Part shown: positions 1-7,711 of the stretch, in pieces
How the letters are laid out: each line of letters begins with the position of its first letter
Numbering within the stretch: the stretch's first letter is position 1
Assembly: GCA_022561675.1 (NCBI GenBank)
Contig: JADFQT010000014.1
Span: 1-16,894 of the forward strand
Direction: 5' to 3'
Source: Chloroflexota bacterium
GTDB lineage: Bacteria > Chloroflexota > Dehalococcoidia > Lucifugimonadales > UBA3495
DNA length: 16,894 nt
Notes under the pieces: model-generated
Database searches by the model: none
The model's input: only the letters and a program-made list of their open reading frames with translations
Told to the model about the DNA's origin: nothing
Position numbers and translations under genes: made by a program

Positions 1-1988
1 GTGGGCCGGGACCGGGCAGCTAACCGGCTGAGACTTGGGACCTGGGCCGGTGAGCGGACCTTCTGCGGCCACAATGCTATCACTGTGCCCACCAACATGA
101 CCGGGCCGGCCACCCACATCCACCAGATCAGTGGGTTAACCAATATGCGGAACCCCACGCTTCCGTCTGGGAGGTTCTCACTGGGGACGATGAACAGGTC
201 CTCGACGGGGGTGGAGCGGATGGCCGCTCTGGTGGAGGCCATGTTGAAGCTGGGGTAGAAGGCCCGGGTGGTGCGGAGGGTTTCCAAAAGTTCCCCGCCG
301 CGAAAAACTTGTATGGTGGACGTGAACTCAGTCCGGTTGCTCTTGGGGGTCTCGACGCTTCCCAGGTAGACCAATTTGTAGTCTGCGATGGTAGTGCTTT
401 CCCCGGGGCTTAACACCACGTCTTTCTGGGTGCTGAAGAATGACGTGCCCACGATGCCGAGGGTCACCATGACTATCGACAGGTGCACGATGTAGCCACC
501 GTAACGGGGCCGGTTGGCCCAGATGAGGTGCAGGAAGGCGGCGGCGTAATTCTCACCGGAACCGCGATGGCGCGAACGTGTTCCCCGGTACCATTCCATC
601 AGGATGCCGGCGGTCACGAAGGCGGCCAGTCCGAAACCGATCAGAGCGTAGTCTTTGTGGAGTCCCAACGACACCAAGACTCCCACGGTGACCAGAGCGG
701 CAACGGCGGGCGGCAGCAGCGACCTCCTAAGACTGGCCAGGCCGGCCTTGCGCCAGGGGATCAGCGGACCAACGCCCATCAGGAAGATCAATCCCAGCAT
801 CAACGGGCCGTTCACCTGGTCGTAGAAGGGACGGGCCACCGTTATCTCCTCGTCGTTGGTCAACCGGGAGATGAGAGGATAAACCGTGCCCCAAAGGGTG
901 ACGAAGGCGATGGCCAATAGCAGCAGGTTGTTAACCAGGAAGGCCGCCTCCCGGGAGAGCATGGAGTCCAGATTCCGGGCGCTCTTCAGCAGCGGGTACC
1001 GCCAGATGAAGATGGCGAACGGGACCAACACACCCACCGCCAGGAACAGCAGGAAGATCCAACCCAGCGAGGAAGCACCGAAGGAATGGACCGAGGGTAC
1101 CGAGCCGCCCCGGTTCATGAACATTCCGTAGAGCGCCAGCCCGAAGGCCACGTTGATCAGGACGATGTTCCACATGCGGAACATGCCCCGGCGTTTCTGG
1201 ACCATGATGGAGTGGATGAAAGCCGTGAGCGCAAGAAAGGGCATGAAGGCGGCGTTCTCCACCGGGTCCCAGAACCAGAACCCGCCCCACCCTAGGATGG
1301 TGTAGGCCCACCAGGACCCCAGCAGCAGGCCGCTGGCCAGCAGCACCCAGGAGACCATGCCCCACACCCGTCCGGCGTCCACCCACTCGTCTCCAGTCTT
1401 GCCGGCCAGCAGGGATCCCATGGCGAAGGCGAAGGGCACGGTGATGCCGATCAGGCCCGCCATCAGGGCCGGTGGATGAAAGAACATGCCGAAGTGGGTC
1501 AGCAGTGGGTTGATCCCTTCGCCGTCCAGAGGCACCACCGGCAGCGTATCGAAGGGGTTGGCCATGAAGGCCATCACCGCCAGGAAAAAGGTCTCCACGA
1601 ACATCAGCACCGCGGCGGTATAGGGCAGGGTTTCCCGGGTTTTGGCCGGGGCCAGCCAGAGGGCCAGCGCCGCCATTACCGAGAGGGCGAAAGCAATGAA
1701 AAGTAGAGATCCCTCGTTGCCGGCGTAGAAGGCCACCCAGGTGAAAATGTTGGGCATGGCCAGGTTGCTGTGGGCCGCCACGTAGGCCAGCTCGAAGTCA
1801 TGGCTAATGAAGGCGCCCACCAGGCTCAAGGTGGACACCAGCAGTACCAGCAGCAGCAGATAAACCGCCCGGCGCGCGCTCTCCTCCAGGGCCGGTACGC
1901 CGCGAATTTTGCCCAGCAGCGAGCCCAGCACGGCGTAGGACGACAGGGCCAGGGCAATCCACAGGGATATGGCGCCCAAATCAGCCAT
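1..1988 (-). CDS. ccmF: Cytochrome c heme lyase CcmF, C-terminus cut by window edge
   Basis: CcmF is the membrane core of the system I heme lyase. It takes heme from holo-CcmE and, with CcmH, attaches it to the CXXCH cysteines of apocytochromes c outside the membrane. The reading frame stays open for 662 codons to the left edge, close to the usual full length (about 650). The tryptophan-rich WWD motif is at residues 232-247 (core WGGFWFWDPVEN). The conserved heme-related histidines are visible at H171 (FHPP), H259 (FIHS), H301 (SVHSF) and H502 (YIVHLS). The usual late hydrophobic segment (NPLIWWMWVAG) is also present. The ATG overlaps the ccmH stop as ATGGCTGA, with GGAGG about 11 nt upstream, so the two genes are translationally coupled. 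No stop is visible, so only the last few residues are probably missing. The identification is secure. Confidence 0.95.
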   Translation of the reverse strand, partial: MADLGAISLWIALALSSYAVLGSLLGKIRGVPALEESARRAVYLLLLVLLVSTLSLVGAFISHDFELAYVAAHSNLAMPNIFTWVAFYAGNEGSLLFIAFALSVMAALALWLAPAKTRETLPYTAAVLMFVETFFLAVMAFMANPFDTLPVVPLDGEGINPLLTHFGMFFHPPALMAGLIGITVPFAFAMGSLLAGKTGDEWVDAGRVWGMVSWVLLASGLLLGSWWAYTILGWGGFWFWDPVENAAFMPFLALTAFIHSIMVQKRRGMFRMWNIVLINVAFGLALYGMFMNRGGSVPSVHSFGASSLGWIFLLFLAVGVLVPFAIFIWRYPLLKSARNLDSMLSREAAFLVNNLLLLAIAFVTLWGTVYPLISRLTNDEEITVARPFYDQVNGPLMLGLIFLMGVGPLIPWRKAGLASLRRSLLPPAVAALVTVGVLVSLGLHKDYALIGFGLAAFVTAGILMEWYRGTRSRHRGSGENYAAAFLHLIWANRPRYGGYIVHLSIVMVTLGIVGTSFFSTQKDVVLSPGESTTIADYKLVYLGSVETPKSNRTEFTSTIQVFRGGELLETLRTTRAFYPSFNMASTRAAIRSTPVEDLFIVPSENLPDGSVGFRILVNPLIWWMWVAGPVMLVGTVIALWPQKVRSPAQVPSLSRLAARSRP

Positions 1989-2619
1989 CGTTGAATGAAC
2001 CTCCCTCTCGCTGGGGTTCTACGTCGGGCAGCCCCTCATCAGATGTGTGGCTGGACGGCTTCAGCCCAATTTCGGCGTCAACCAAGGCGAGGAAGGGCTC
2101 CAAGCCGGGTTGCTGGGGGACCGCCGGCTCCTGGCTGACCAAACGTCGCGCTGCCATCGAACGGATAACCATCCAGCCCGCTACAAGTGCCGTGGCCATG
2201 CCCACTATCGGAAAAACCCAGGCCAGCAGGTTGAACCCCGATTTGGGAGGCGATGCGAGAATGTCTAATCCGTAGCGTTGGGCGAAGAATTCCAGTATCT
2301 CCGCTTGGCTGGCGCCCTGGGTCAGCTGGTCCCGAACTATCTGCCGCATTTGCCGGGCAATGGGCACCTGCGCCTGGTCAATGGATTCGGCCGGGCAGAC
2401 CGGGCACATGATCTGGCGGTCGATGGCCTGGGCCTCGGCTTCGTCGTATGGCAATGCAGGTCCGGAGTCGCCTAAATTTCCGGAGGCGCCTGAGTTGGAT
2501 GAAGCTCCTGGCGTCTGCGCTTCCAGGGGAGAGCTGAACAGAACCAGCAGCAGGGGTAACCAGACCGCCAACAGTATCCATCCGTTGCGGCGATGGCCGT
2601 TGCGGCGACAGAATTTCAC
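1981..2619 (-). CDS. ccmH: Cytochrome c maturation protein CcmH/CcmL
   Basis: CcmH is the membrane-anchored thiol oxidoreductase that keeps apocytochrome CXXCH cysteines reduced and presents them to CcmF. Counted from the GTG at 2619 the protein has 212 residues. It has an N-terminal membrane or signal segment at about 14-31 and the redox motif MCPVCPAESI with C72 and C75. The family helical bundle follows (RQMRQIVRDQLTQG, EILEFFAQRYG), then a second membrane helix at about 130-152. The motif is CPVC rather than the LRCxxCQ of proteobacteria, as is common in Gram-positive and Chloroflexota relatives. A TTG ten codons upstream (2649) also keeps the frame open, but the GTG gives a more normal signal segment, with a weak GAGAG upstream. 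The 3' end overlaps ccmF by 8 nt. The last 50 residues are low-conservation tail. Confidence 0.9.
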   Translation of the reverse strand: MKFCRRNGHRRNGWILLAVWLPLLLVLFSSPLEAQTPGASSNSGASGNLGDSGPALPYDEAEAQAIDRQIMCPVCPAESIDQAQVPIARQMRQIVRDQLTQGASQAEILEFFAQRYGLDILASPPKSGFNLLAWVFPIVGMATALVAGWMVIRSMAARRLVSQEPAVPQQPGLEPFLALVDAEIGLKPSSHTSDEGLPDVEPQREGGSFNDG

Positions 2620-2700
2620 AGTAGCGCTCTCATAGCAAAACCTGGGCAAGATTAGGGGATGTCAGGACAGATGTTGCCGGTAGACCAGAACAGGTACGTA

Positions 2701-2787
2701 GGATGATTATTCATCCCTCCCCTTACTAAGGGGAGGGCAGGAGGGGTCCCGAAACCCCCTCTTAGTCTCCCCCTTTCCAAGGGGGAG
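2701..2787. repeat. Cluster of four short palindromes between actE and ccmH
   Basis: Four inverted repeats lie almost end to end. At 2701-2716 GGATGA/TCATCC flank TTAT. At 2715-2737 CCCTCCCCTTA/TAAGGGGAGGG flank a single C. At 2741-2761 GAGGGG/CCCCTC flank a 9-nt loop. At 2767-2787 CTCCCCCTT/AAGGGGGAG flank TCC. The C-rich/G-rich stems resemble each other, as in REP-type or MITE-like intergenic repeats. No T-run follows on either strand, so a standard intrinsic terminator is not supported. The structure could still slow or process the act-ccm transcript. Confidence 0.7.
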
Positions 2788-2810
2788 AACCCAGTCTATT
2801 ACACACATTC

Positions 2811-3365
2811 TCAGGGGCAAGCCTGGGGTTGCTTCCCTTGCAGGCAGTTTACCACGTATTCGGCCACCAGCCGCATCTCGTCATCCGTTAGCAGCTTGGA
2901 GAAGCTGGGCATTACCACCACGCCACTGCGCATGAATGCCTCGATGCCCTCTGGACCCATGGCCATGACCTGGGGGGAGGTTAAATCCGGGTCAAGCGCT
3001 GGTCGATATCCATACTGCTGTATCATCTTTTTCAGAACCGGGCCGTCCCCTTTAGCGGCGGGTCCGTGGCACATAGAGCAGTTGACCTGATAGAGATGCT
3101 CTCCATCGTTGGCGAAGGAGGTGGCTTGCGGCGGCGGGAACCAGGCCACGGCGCTCTCCGGCACGCTCAAGCGGGGCGGCTCATGGGCCTTGTAGGAGGG
3201 TTGGTAGTGCATTTCGTAGAATATGTCCAGCGGATAGGAGCCCTGGGAGCAGCCGGCCAGGGCTATCAGGCCCACCAGCAACGAGAGACCCAGCAACACC
3301 TTTATGCCAGGTCGCGGGAACCTGTTTCGGAGCGGATTTCCTATGCTAGCGAATTTGCTCTTCAT
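2811..3365 (-). CDS. actE: ACIII subunit ActE, monoheme cytochrome c lipoprotein
   Basis: ActE is the membrane-anchored monoheme cytochrome c of alternative complex III, on the periplasmic side of the electron path. From the ATG at 3365 the protein has 184 residues. A signal segment (about 20-38) ends in the lipobox LAGC with lipidated C39. The family segment DIFYEMHYQPSYKAHEPPRL follows. The single heme site is CSMCH (C96, C99, H100), and M152 in VVMPSF is the likely axial methionine. The frame also opens at a TTG at 3413 inside actD, but the ATG has AAGAG upstream and gives a normal lipoprotein signal, so it is preferred. It follows actD by 25 nt in the same operon. Downstream is the palindrome cluster and then ccmH. 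Confidence 0.92.
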   Translation of the reverse strand: MKSKFASIGNPLRNRFPRPGIKVLLGLSLLVGLIALAGCSQGSYPLDIFYEMHYQPSYKAHEPPRLSVPESAVAWFPPPQATSFANDGEHLYQVNCSMCHGPAAKGDGPVLKKMIQQYGYRPALDPDLTSPQVMAMGPEGIEAFMRSGVVVMPSFSKLLTDDEMRLVAEYVVNCLQGKQPQACP

Positions 3366-3390
3366 GGCACTCTTTAGGGCAGCGACCAGG

Positions 3391-3900
3391 CTAGTTCTCG
3401 CGCTTGACTTCAACCGCTCCGGCTTGGGTCATCAACTCCTGCACCTGGTTATGCTGGTCCTCTTCGGCGTTTACCAGCACTCCGATGAAACCTTCCGTGA
3501 TCCGAGTGTCGTACAGGCCCAGTTTGGGTTTGGGAAGGCGTGACTCAAACATGATGCCCAGCACGGTGAACAGGATAGCGCCCAGCATGGTTCCTTCGTA
3601 GGTCACCACTGCCATGGGCGGCAGGGAAAGTATCGGCTTGCCGCCTGTAACCAGTGGATAGGCGAACTGGGTCATGGATGTAAGCAAAATACCGGAGGTC
3701 AGGCCCAGCAGGGCCCCAATGAAGGGAAACACGTATATGCGGTGCTTCTCCTCCCGTTCTCCAAAAGCTCCCTCCGGATAGGGAGAATCGGTTAGGAAAT
3801 CGTAATCATTCTCGGAAATGCCAGCCCCCTTCAGGGCATCCCCCGCGTCGGCAGCGGCATTGGCATCTCTAAACAGCCCCAGTATTGGACGTCTCGCCAT
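3391..3900 (-). CDS. actD: ACIII subunit ActD (DUF3341 family membrane protein)
   Basis: ActD is a small two-helix membrane subunit of alternative complex III without cofactors. The 169-residue length is typical. The N-terminal soluble part (1-50) ends in YPEGAFGE. The first helix (about 55-78) carries the alanine/glycine-rich segment PFIGALLGLTSG, followed by the family hallmark YPLVTGGKP (81-89), SLPP (92-95) and VTYEGT (99-104). The second helix is at about 103-118, and the C-terminal soluble tail includes GVLVNAEE. The ATG is preceded by AGAGG about 9 nt upstream. It lies between actC (83 nt upstream) and actE, the order seen in most ACIII operons. Confidence 0.93.
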   Translation of the reverse strand: MARRPILGLFRDANAAADAGDALKGAGISENDYDFLTDSPYPEGAFGEREEKHRIYVFPFIGALLGLTSGILLTSMTQFAYPLVTGGKPILSLPPMAVVTYEGTMLGAILFTVLGIMFESRLPKPKLGLYDTRITEGFIGVLVNAEEDQHNQVQELMTQAGAVEVKREN

Positions 3901-3983
3901 AATATCAACCTCTTTTATCTAGCCTGTCCCCGCGGCTATTAAGTATCCGGACAGCTAGGTCCCGGAGAACTATATTGAGGAAA

Positions 3984-5360
3984 TCAATCCTCCCGATATA
4001 CGGCCGGAACTGCCCGGCGCCCGATCTGAATCTCGGTCTTCAGTATGTCGCCTTCCTTGATATCGTAAAGCGGCACCAGAGGGATAGCCCGGCTGAACAG
4101 CAGCATGAACATGGCTACCAGCGCGAAGGTGGCGCTTATGATGATGATTTCGGGGATGCTGGGGGAGTACATGTTCCAGCTAAATGTGAAAACCTGGCGG
4201 TTGGCCAACCCGGGCACGATGATCAAAAATCGCTCCAACCACATTCCAATGTTCACCGATATGCAGGCAAAGGACATGATCCACAGGTTGCGCCGGCAGT
4301 AGCGGCTCAGCCATATAGATACCGGAATGAAATATGTTGTAATGACGAACACCATGGTCCAGGCGCTGACCGGCCACTGGATGAACTGCAGGGTCCTTAC
4401 GGCGATCTCGTCGGCCTCTCTGCCGTAGATGCCGAAGATGACCTCCATCGAAAAGAAGTAGAACCAGCCGGTGGCCACCACTACCAGCAGCCTACCCAGG
4501 GCATCAATGTGTTCGTGCCGAATATATGCCTGCCAGCCATAGGCCTTACGCAGCAGAATCAGTACGAAGGCCACGGCCGACACCCCGGAGTGAACGGCTC
4601 CCACCACAAAGTAGGGAGCGAAGATGGTGGAGTGCCAGGATTTGACCGCCATGGCCATGCCGAAATCCCAAGAGACTATGCTGTGCACCGACACGAACAC
4701 GGGCAGGATCAAGGCAGACAGCAGTACTCCGGAGATTATCTGGAGCTTCCACTGGCGGGGGTTGCCCTGCCAGCCCAGCGAGAGCATGGAGTAGACCTGG
4801 TGCGAGATGCCTGTGGTCCGGTCTCGAAGCACGGCGAAGTCGGGAATTAACGCTATCAACACGAACAGGGAGCTGGATGTCAGATAGGTCAAAATGGCGC
4901 TGGGGTCCCAGATCAGCGGCGTTCTGATATTGGGCCAGATGCCCCTGGCGAAGTCGTAGGGGAAGGCCCAGTACATGATGCGCCAGGGACGGCCGGTATG
5001 AATTATGGGCATGGTCATGGCGGTCATCAGCGAGAATATGGTCAAAACCTCGGCCGCCCTGGTGGCGGGCCGGCGCCACTCGGCCTTGGCCAGCCGCAAG
5101 ATGGCCGACAGCATTACTCCGGCGTGGCTGATGCCGATCCAGAACACGAAGTTGGTGATGAAGAAGCCCCACACCACCGGTCGATTCAGATTGGTGATGC
5201 CCAGGCCCCGATTAATCATTACGCCGATGACTATTGCCGCGGCCAGAACTACTAGGCCCAAAGCCATCACCACGGGCCAGAACCAGCGGGGCGTGTCCAG
5301 TATGGACCGAAGCAGGTCCCGGTTCACTTCGGTTGCTGTTAGGATTCTACCTTCCTGCAT
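3984..5360 (-). CDS. actC: ACIII subunit ActC, NrfD-family quinol-oxidising membrane protein
   Basis: ActC is the polytopic NrfD/PsrC-type subunit of alternative complex III that binds menaquinol near the periplasmic face and passes its electrons to the ActB iron-sulfur chain. The 458-residue protein has about ten membrane helices (near 27-49, 63-88, 103-121, 156-174, 207-228, 247-269, 289-310, 332-351, 358-380 and 402-422). Family signatures include WIGISHAG (74-81), HTGRPW (121-126), WPNIRTPLIWD (142-152), LIPDFAVLRDR (171-181) and SVHSIVSWDF (224-233). The C-terminus ends in PLYDIKEGD. The ATG has AGGAG 6 nt upstream. The preceding gene, 59 nt away, is a diverged paralogue of the same fold. 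Confidence 0.93.
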   Translation of the reverse strand: MQEGRILTATEVNRDLLRSILDTPRWFWPVVMALGLVVLAAAIVIGVMINRGLGITNLNRPVVWGFFITNFVFWIGISHAGVMLSAILRLAKAEWRRPATRAAEVLTIFSLMTAMTMPIIHTGRPWRIMYWAFPYDFARGIWPNIRTPLIWDPSAILTYLTSSSLFVLIALIPDFAVLRDRTTGISHQVYSMLSLGWQGNPRQWKLQIISGVLLSALILPVFVSVHSIVSWDFGMAMAVKSWHSTIFAPYFVVGAVHSGVSAVAFVLILLRKAYGWQAYIRHEHIDALGRLLVVVATGWFYFFSMEVIFGIYGREADEIAVRTLQFIQWPVSAWTMVFVITTYFIPVSIWLSRYCRRNLWIMSFACISVNIGMWLERFLIIVPGLANRQVFTFSWNMYSPSIPEIIIISATFALVAMFMLLFSRAIPLVPLYDIKEGDILKTEIQIGRRAVPAVYRED

Positions 5361-5419
5361 GGAAGCTCCTGTACTTCACTGGTCGAATTACCGTCGAGTC
5401 AAGCGGAGAAATCGGGTCA

Positions 5420-6877
5420 TTACTCCGGCTTGGCCAGAATCATATACTCCCCTCGGAACAGCTTGCCCATCCGCTGGTACATGGCGCCTTCCTTGACTTC
5501 CCAGATGGACATAACCGGGAACAGTTTGGCGGCGGCCAGGTAAACCAGGGCCGCGGCGCCGATGATTCCGACCACCATGAATATGTCCCAAAGGTCCGGG
5601 ATTACCGCATCCTGAATCCGGGCCCGGGTGAGGCCCAGCGAATACAACTCTCCGGGAAATTCCTTAAAGTCGACGGCGTTGAAAGACCCCACGAAGATGC
5701 GAATGCTGAAAAGGAATCCACCAACCAGGGCCGACAGGCCCGCTAGGGCCGGTCCCCAGGCGGTTTTCCGCACCGGATTCCATAGCAGAATGAAGAAGGG
5801 CACAAAGAAGCTGAAGATAACGTTGGCCCAGAATACCGGGGCGTAGCTCTCGAACATCAGGTATCTGAGAATGCTCTCCTCCACCTCCAGGCGTCCGTAC
5901 CAGAAGGTGATGAAAAAGGCGAACAGATGGTAGGTCCACAGCAGGGTAAGGCCCAGCAATATCTTGCTGGCCGACCAGAATAGAGAAATGCCAATGTATT
6001 CCTGGTAGCCGCCCCACTTCCGCAGGATAAAAAGAATCACCAGCAACAGGCCCAGGGCATTCTGGAAGGCTATCAGGGTGTAAAGGGGCGGCAAGATGGA
6101 ATCCTTCCAGCCCGGAATCAAGCTCATGGCGAAGTCGGAGACGATCAGGAAATGTACGAAAACCACCATCATGAAGTAAAAACCGCCCAGCAACATCATG
6201 CCGGCCTTGTGCTGAATCCACTGGCGCTTGGTTCCATGCCAGCTGCCGGCCAATAAGCCGTAAATGGTGCGCCGAAAGCCGCTGACCCTGTCTCGGGACT
6301 GGGCCAAGTCCGGCATCAGGGATAGCCACAGGATAGCCATGCTGGTTACTGCCAGGGCCACCAGCCCCAGGATATCCCACAATGCCGGAGCGCCGAAGGG
6401 CACCCCGGACGATCCCAGCCAAATGGCCCGGCGAGCTGCCATCTCACCCTCCATGCCGGGCACGAAGGTGGGATTTTCTATGGCGGGCAACACGATGACC
6501 ATGGGGATGAAGAGCAGGAGGTTAAGAACTCCCACGACGGCGAAGAGCTCAGCTACCCGGGACAGCGGGCGGCGCCAGTGGCTTTTGGTGAACCGGAAGG
6601 CTGCCGTCGCCAGTGGGGCGCCGCTGGTTACCATGAAAACGAAGGAAAAGGCCGCCATGTAATAGCCCCAGGCGTTGTAGTTGTCCAGGCCGTCGGCGGC
6701 AACCCGAAACAGGAAGCCAACAACCCCCAGGGCTGCCAACAACGCCGCTACTACCAGCGCGATGGTATGAGGCTTGCAACGTCGGGTAGTCCTTTCCATC
6801 ACCTGGGCGGTGATTTGGTCCGCCTGGGGAAAGACCCACATACCGGCCGGGCTGCGCCCGTTGGAATGCTCAGCCAT
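5420..6877 (-). CDS. Second NrfD-family membrane subunit of ACIII (ActF role or ActC paralogue)
   Basis: This 485-residue polytopic membrane protein has about ten predicted helices and an NrfD-type fold. It aligns by eye with ActC at several points. VFVHFLIVSDFAM (about 239-251) matches ActC SVHSIVSWDFGM; SLMPDLAQSRDR matches LIPDFAVLRDR; the C-terminal FPVMSIWEVKEG matches IPLVPLYDIKEG. ACIII normally has two NrfD-like subunits, ActC and ActF, with actF after actE. Here the second copy sits directly before actC, and nothing else in the window could be ActF. It may fill that place, or be a lineage-specific ActC-like duplicate. The ATG at 6877 overlaps the actB2 stop as ATGGCTGA, with AGGTGAG upstream; a GTG at 6892 is less likely because it lacks a ribosome site. 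Confidence 0.85.
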   Translation of the reverse strand: MAEHSNGRSPAGMWVFPQADQITAQVMERTTRRCKPHTIALVVAALLAALGVVGFLFRVAADGLDNYNAWGYYMAAFSFVFMVTSGAPLATAAFRFTKSHWRRPLSRVAELFAVVGVLNLLLFIPMVIVLPAIENPTFVPGMEGEMAARRAIWLGSSGVPFGAPALWDILGLVALAVTSMAILWLSLMPDLAQSRDRVSGFRRTIYGLLAGSWHGTKRQWIQHKAGMMLLGGFYFMMVVFVHFLIVSDFAMSLIPGWKDSILPPLYTLIAFQNALGLLLVILFILRKWGGYQEYIGISLFWSASKILLGLTLLWTYHLFAFFITFWYGRLEVEESILRYLMFESYAPVFWANVIFSFFVPFFILLWNPVRKTAWGPALAGLSALVGGFLFSIRIFVGSFNAVDFKEFPGELYSLGLTRARIQDAVIPDLWDIFMVVGIIGAAALVYLAAAKLFPVMSIWEVKEGAMYQRMGKLFRGEYMILAKPE

Positions 6878-7661
6878 TGTGTTCGTTCTCACCTATCGGG
6901 TATGGTTCCACCTTCTTCAGGTAGATTACGTTGGGCGCGGTTGCGAGTTCCTCCAGAAGCAGGTAGCTCCTGGTAGTTCGTTCCTGTTCGTGGTGGATGT
7001 CGTGGGCGTGTACGTCATCGAAGTAGGGCCTGATTTTGGTGTCAGGGTCCAGGTGGTCGCCGAAGGTCAAGGCGTTGGTGGGGCAGGCCTGGACGCAGGC
7101 GGGCATATAGTTTCTCTCGGCCATATTCTGGTCGTTGAGCCTGCCACCGGCGCGCCGCTCCACCTCCAGCTCCCCTCGGCGCAGGCGCTGGACGCAGAAG
7201 GTGCATTTTTCGGTGATGCCGCGGGTGCGCACCGTTACGTCCGGGTTCAAGTAGTTCTCAAAGCTCGCCGGCCAGGTCGGGTGCCAGAAGTTGAAGAAGC
7301 GGACCTGGTAGGGACAGTTGTTGATGCAGTAGCGGGCACCGATGCAGCGGTTGTAAACCTGGACGTTGAGGCCTCCGTCATTCCGGTAGGTAGCGAACAC
7401 CGGGCAGACCGGCTCGCAGGGGGCGTTGGAGCAGTGCTGGCACATGATGGGGATGAACCGGGCCTTCACGTTGGGGTATTCCCCCTCCCAATACCGCTCG
7501 ATGCGTATCCACTCTAAGGCCCGCTTTTCCAGGAAGGCGGACTTTTCGTTAATGGCGAGGTTATTCTCGGCCTGGCAGGCGACTACGCAGGCCTGGCAGC
7601 CGGTGCAGCGGTCCAGGTCTACCACCATACCCCAGGTGTGGTCTATTCTGTTAGTTACCAT
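6870..7661 (-). CDS. actB2: ACIII iron-sulfur subunit ActB2 (DmsB/NrfC-like ferredoxin)
   Basis: In most bacteria this is the C-terminal half of ActB; here it is a separate 263-residue gene. It carries the cluster chain linking the NrfD quinol site to the cytochromes. Cysteine groups are C19/C22/C25/C29, C74/C77/C82/C86, C106/C112/C116, C153/C156 and C189/C193, which fit four clusters of the DmsB/PsrB type. In the third group (RCIGARYCINNCPY) alanine 109 stands where the second cysteine of the motif would be. This suggests one [3Fe-4S] and three [4Fe-4S] clusters, the composition known for ActB. No signal peptide is present, so export is probably by association with the Tat substrate ActB1. 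The ATG has AGGA about 8 nt upstream; the end overlaps the next gene by 8 nt. Confidence 0.92.
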   Translation of the reverse strand: MVTNRIDHTWGMVVDLDRCTGCQACVVACQAENNLAINEKSAFLEKRALEWIRIERYWEGEYPNVKARFIPIMCQHCSNAPCEPVCPVFATYRNDGGLNVQVYNRCIGARYCINNCPYQVRFFNFWHPTWPASFENYLNPDVTVRTRGITEKCTFCVQRLRRGELEVERRAGGRLNDQNMAERNYMPACVQACPTNALTFGDHLDPDTKIRPYFDDVHAHDIHHEQERTTRSYLLLEELATAPNVIYLKKVEPYPIGENEHNG

Positions 7662-7711
7662 GCTCTATCCTGCCGGCCTTATTGTTATACATGACCTGGA
7701 TGTGCCGCATT

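Noticed and set aside
2701..2787. Intrinsic terminator for the ACIII operon
   Set aside because: The stems are strong, but no T-run follows on the minus strand after any of them.
2701..2787. CRISPR-like array
   Set aside because: The units are adjacent palindromes of differing sequence without uniform repeats or spacers.
3975..4850. Long plus-strand open frame (291 codons) opposite actC
   Set aside because: It is the antisense of a strongly conserved membrane protein gene; its translation is histidine/glutamine-rich without any domain, typical of a shadow frame in high-GC sequence.
6774..7517. Plus-strand open frame (247 codons) opposite actB2
   Set aside because: Antisense to a gene with intact, ordered cysteine motifs; no ribosome site or recognisable domain of its own.
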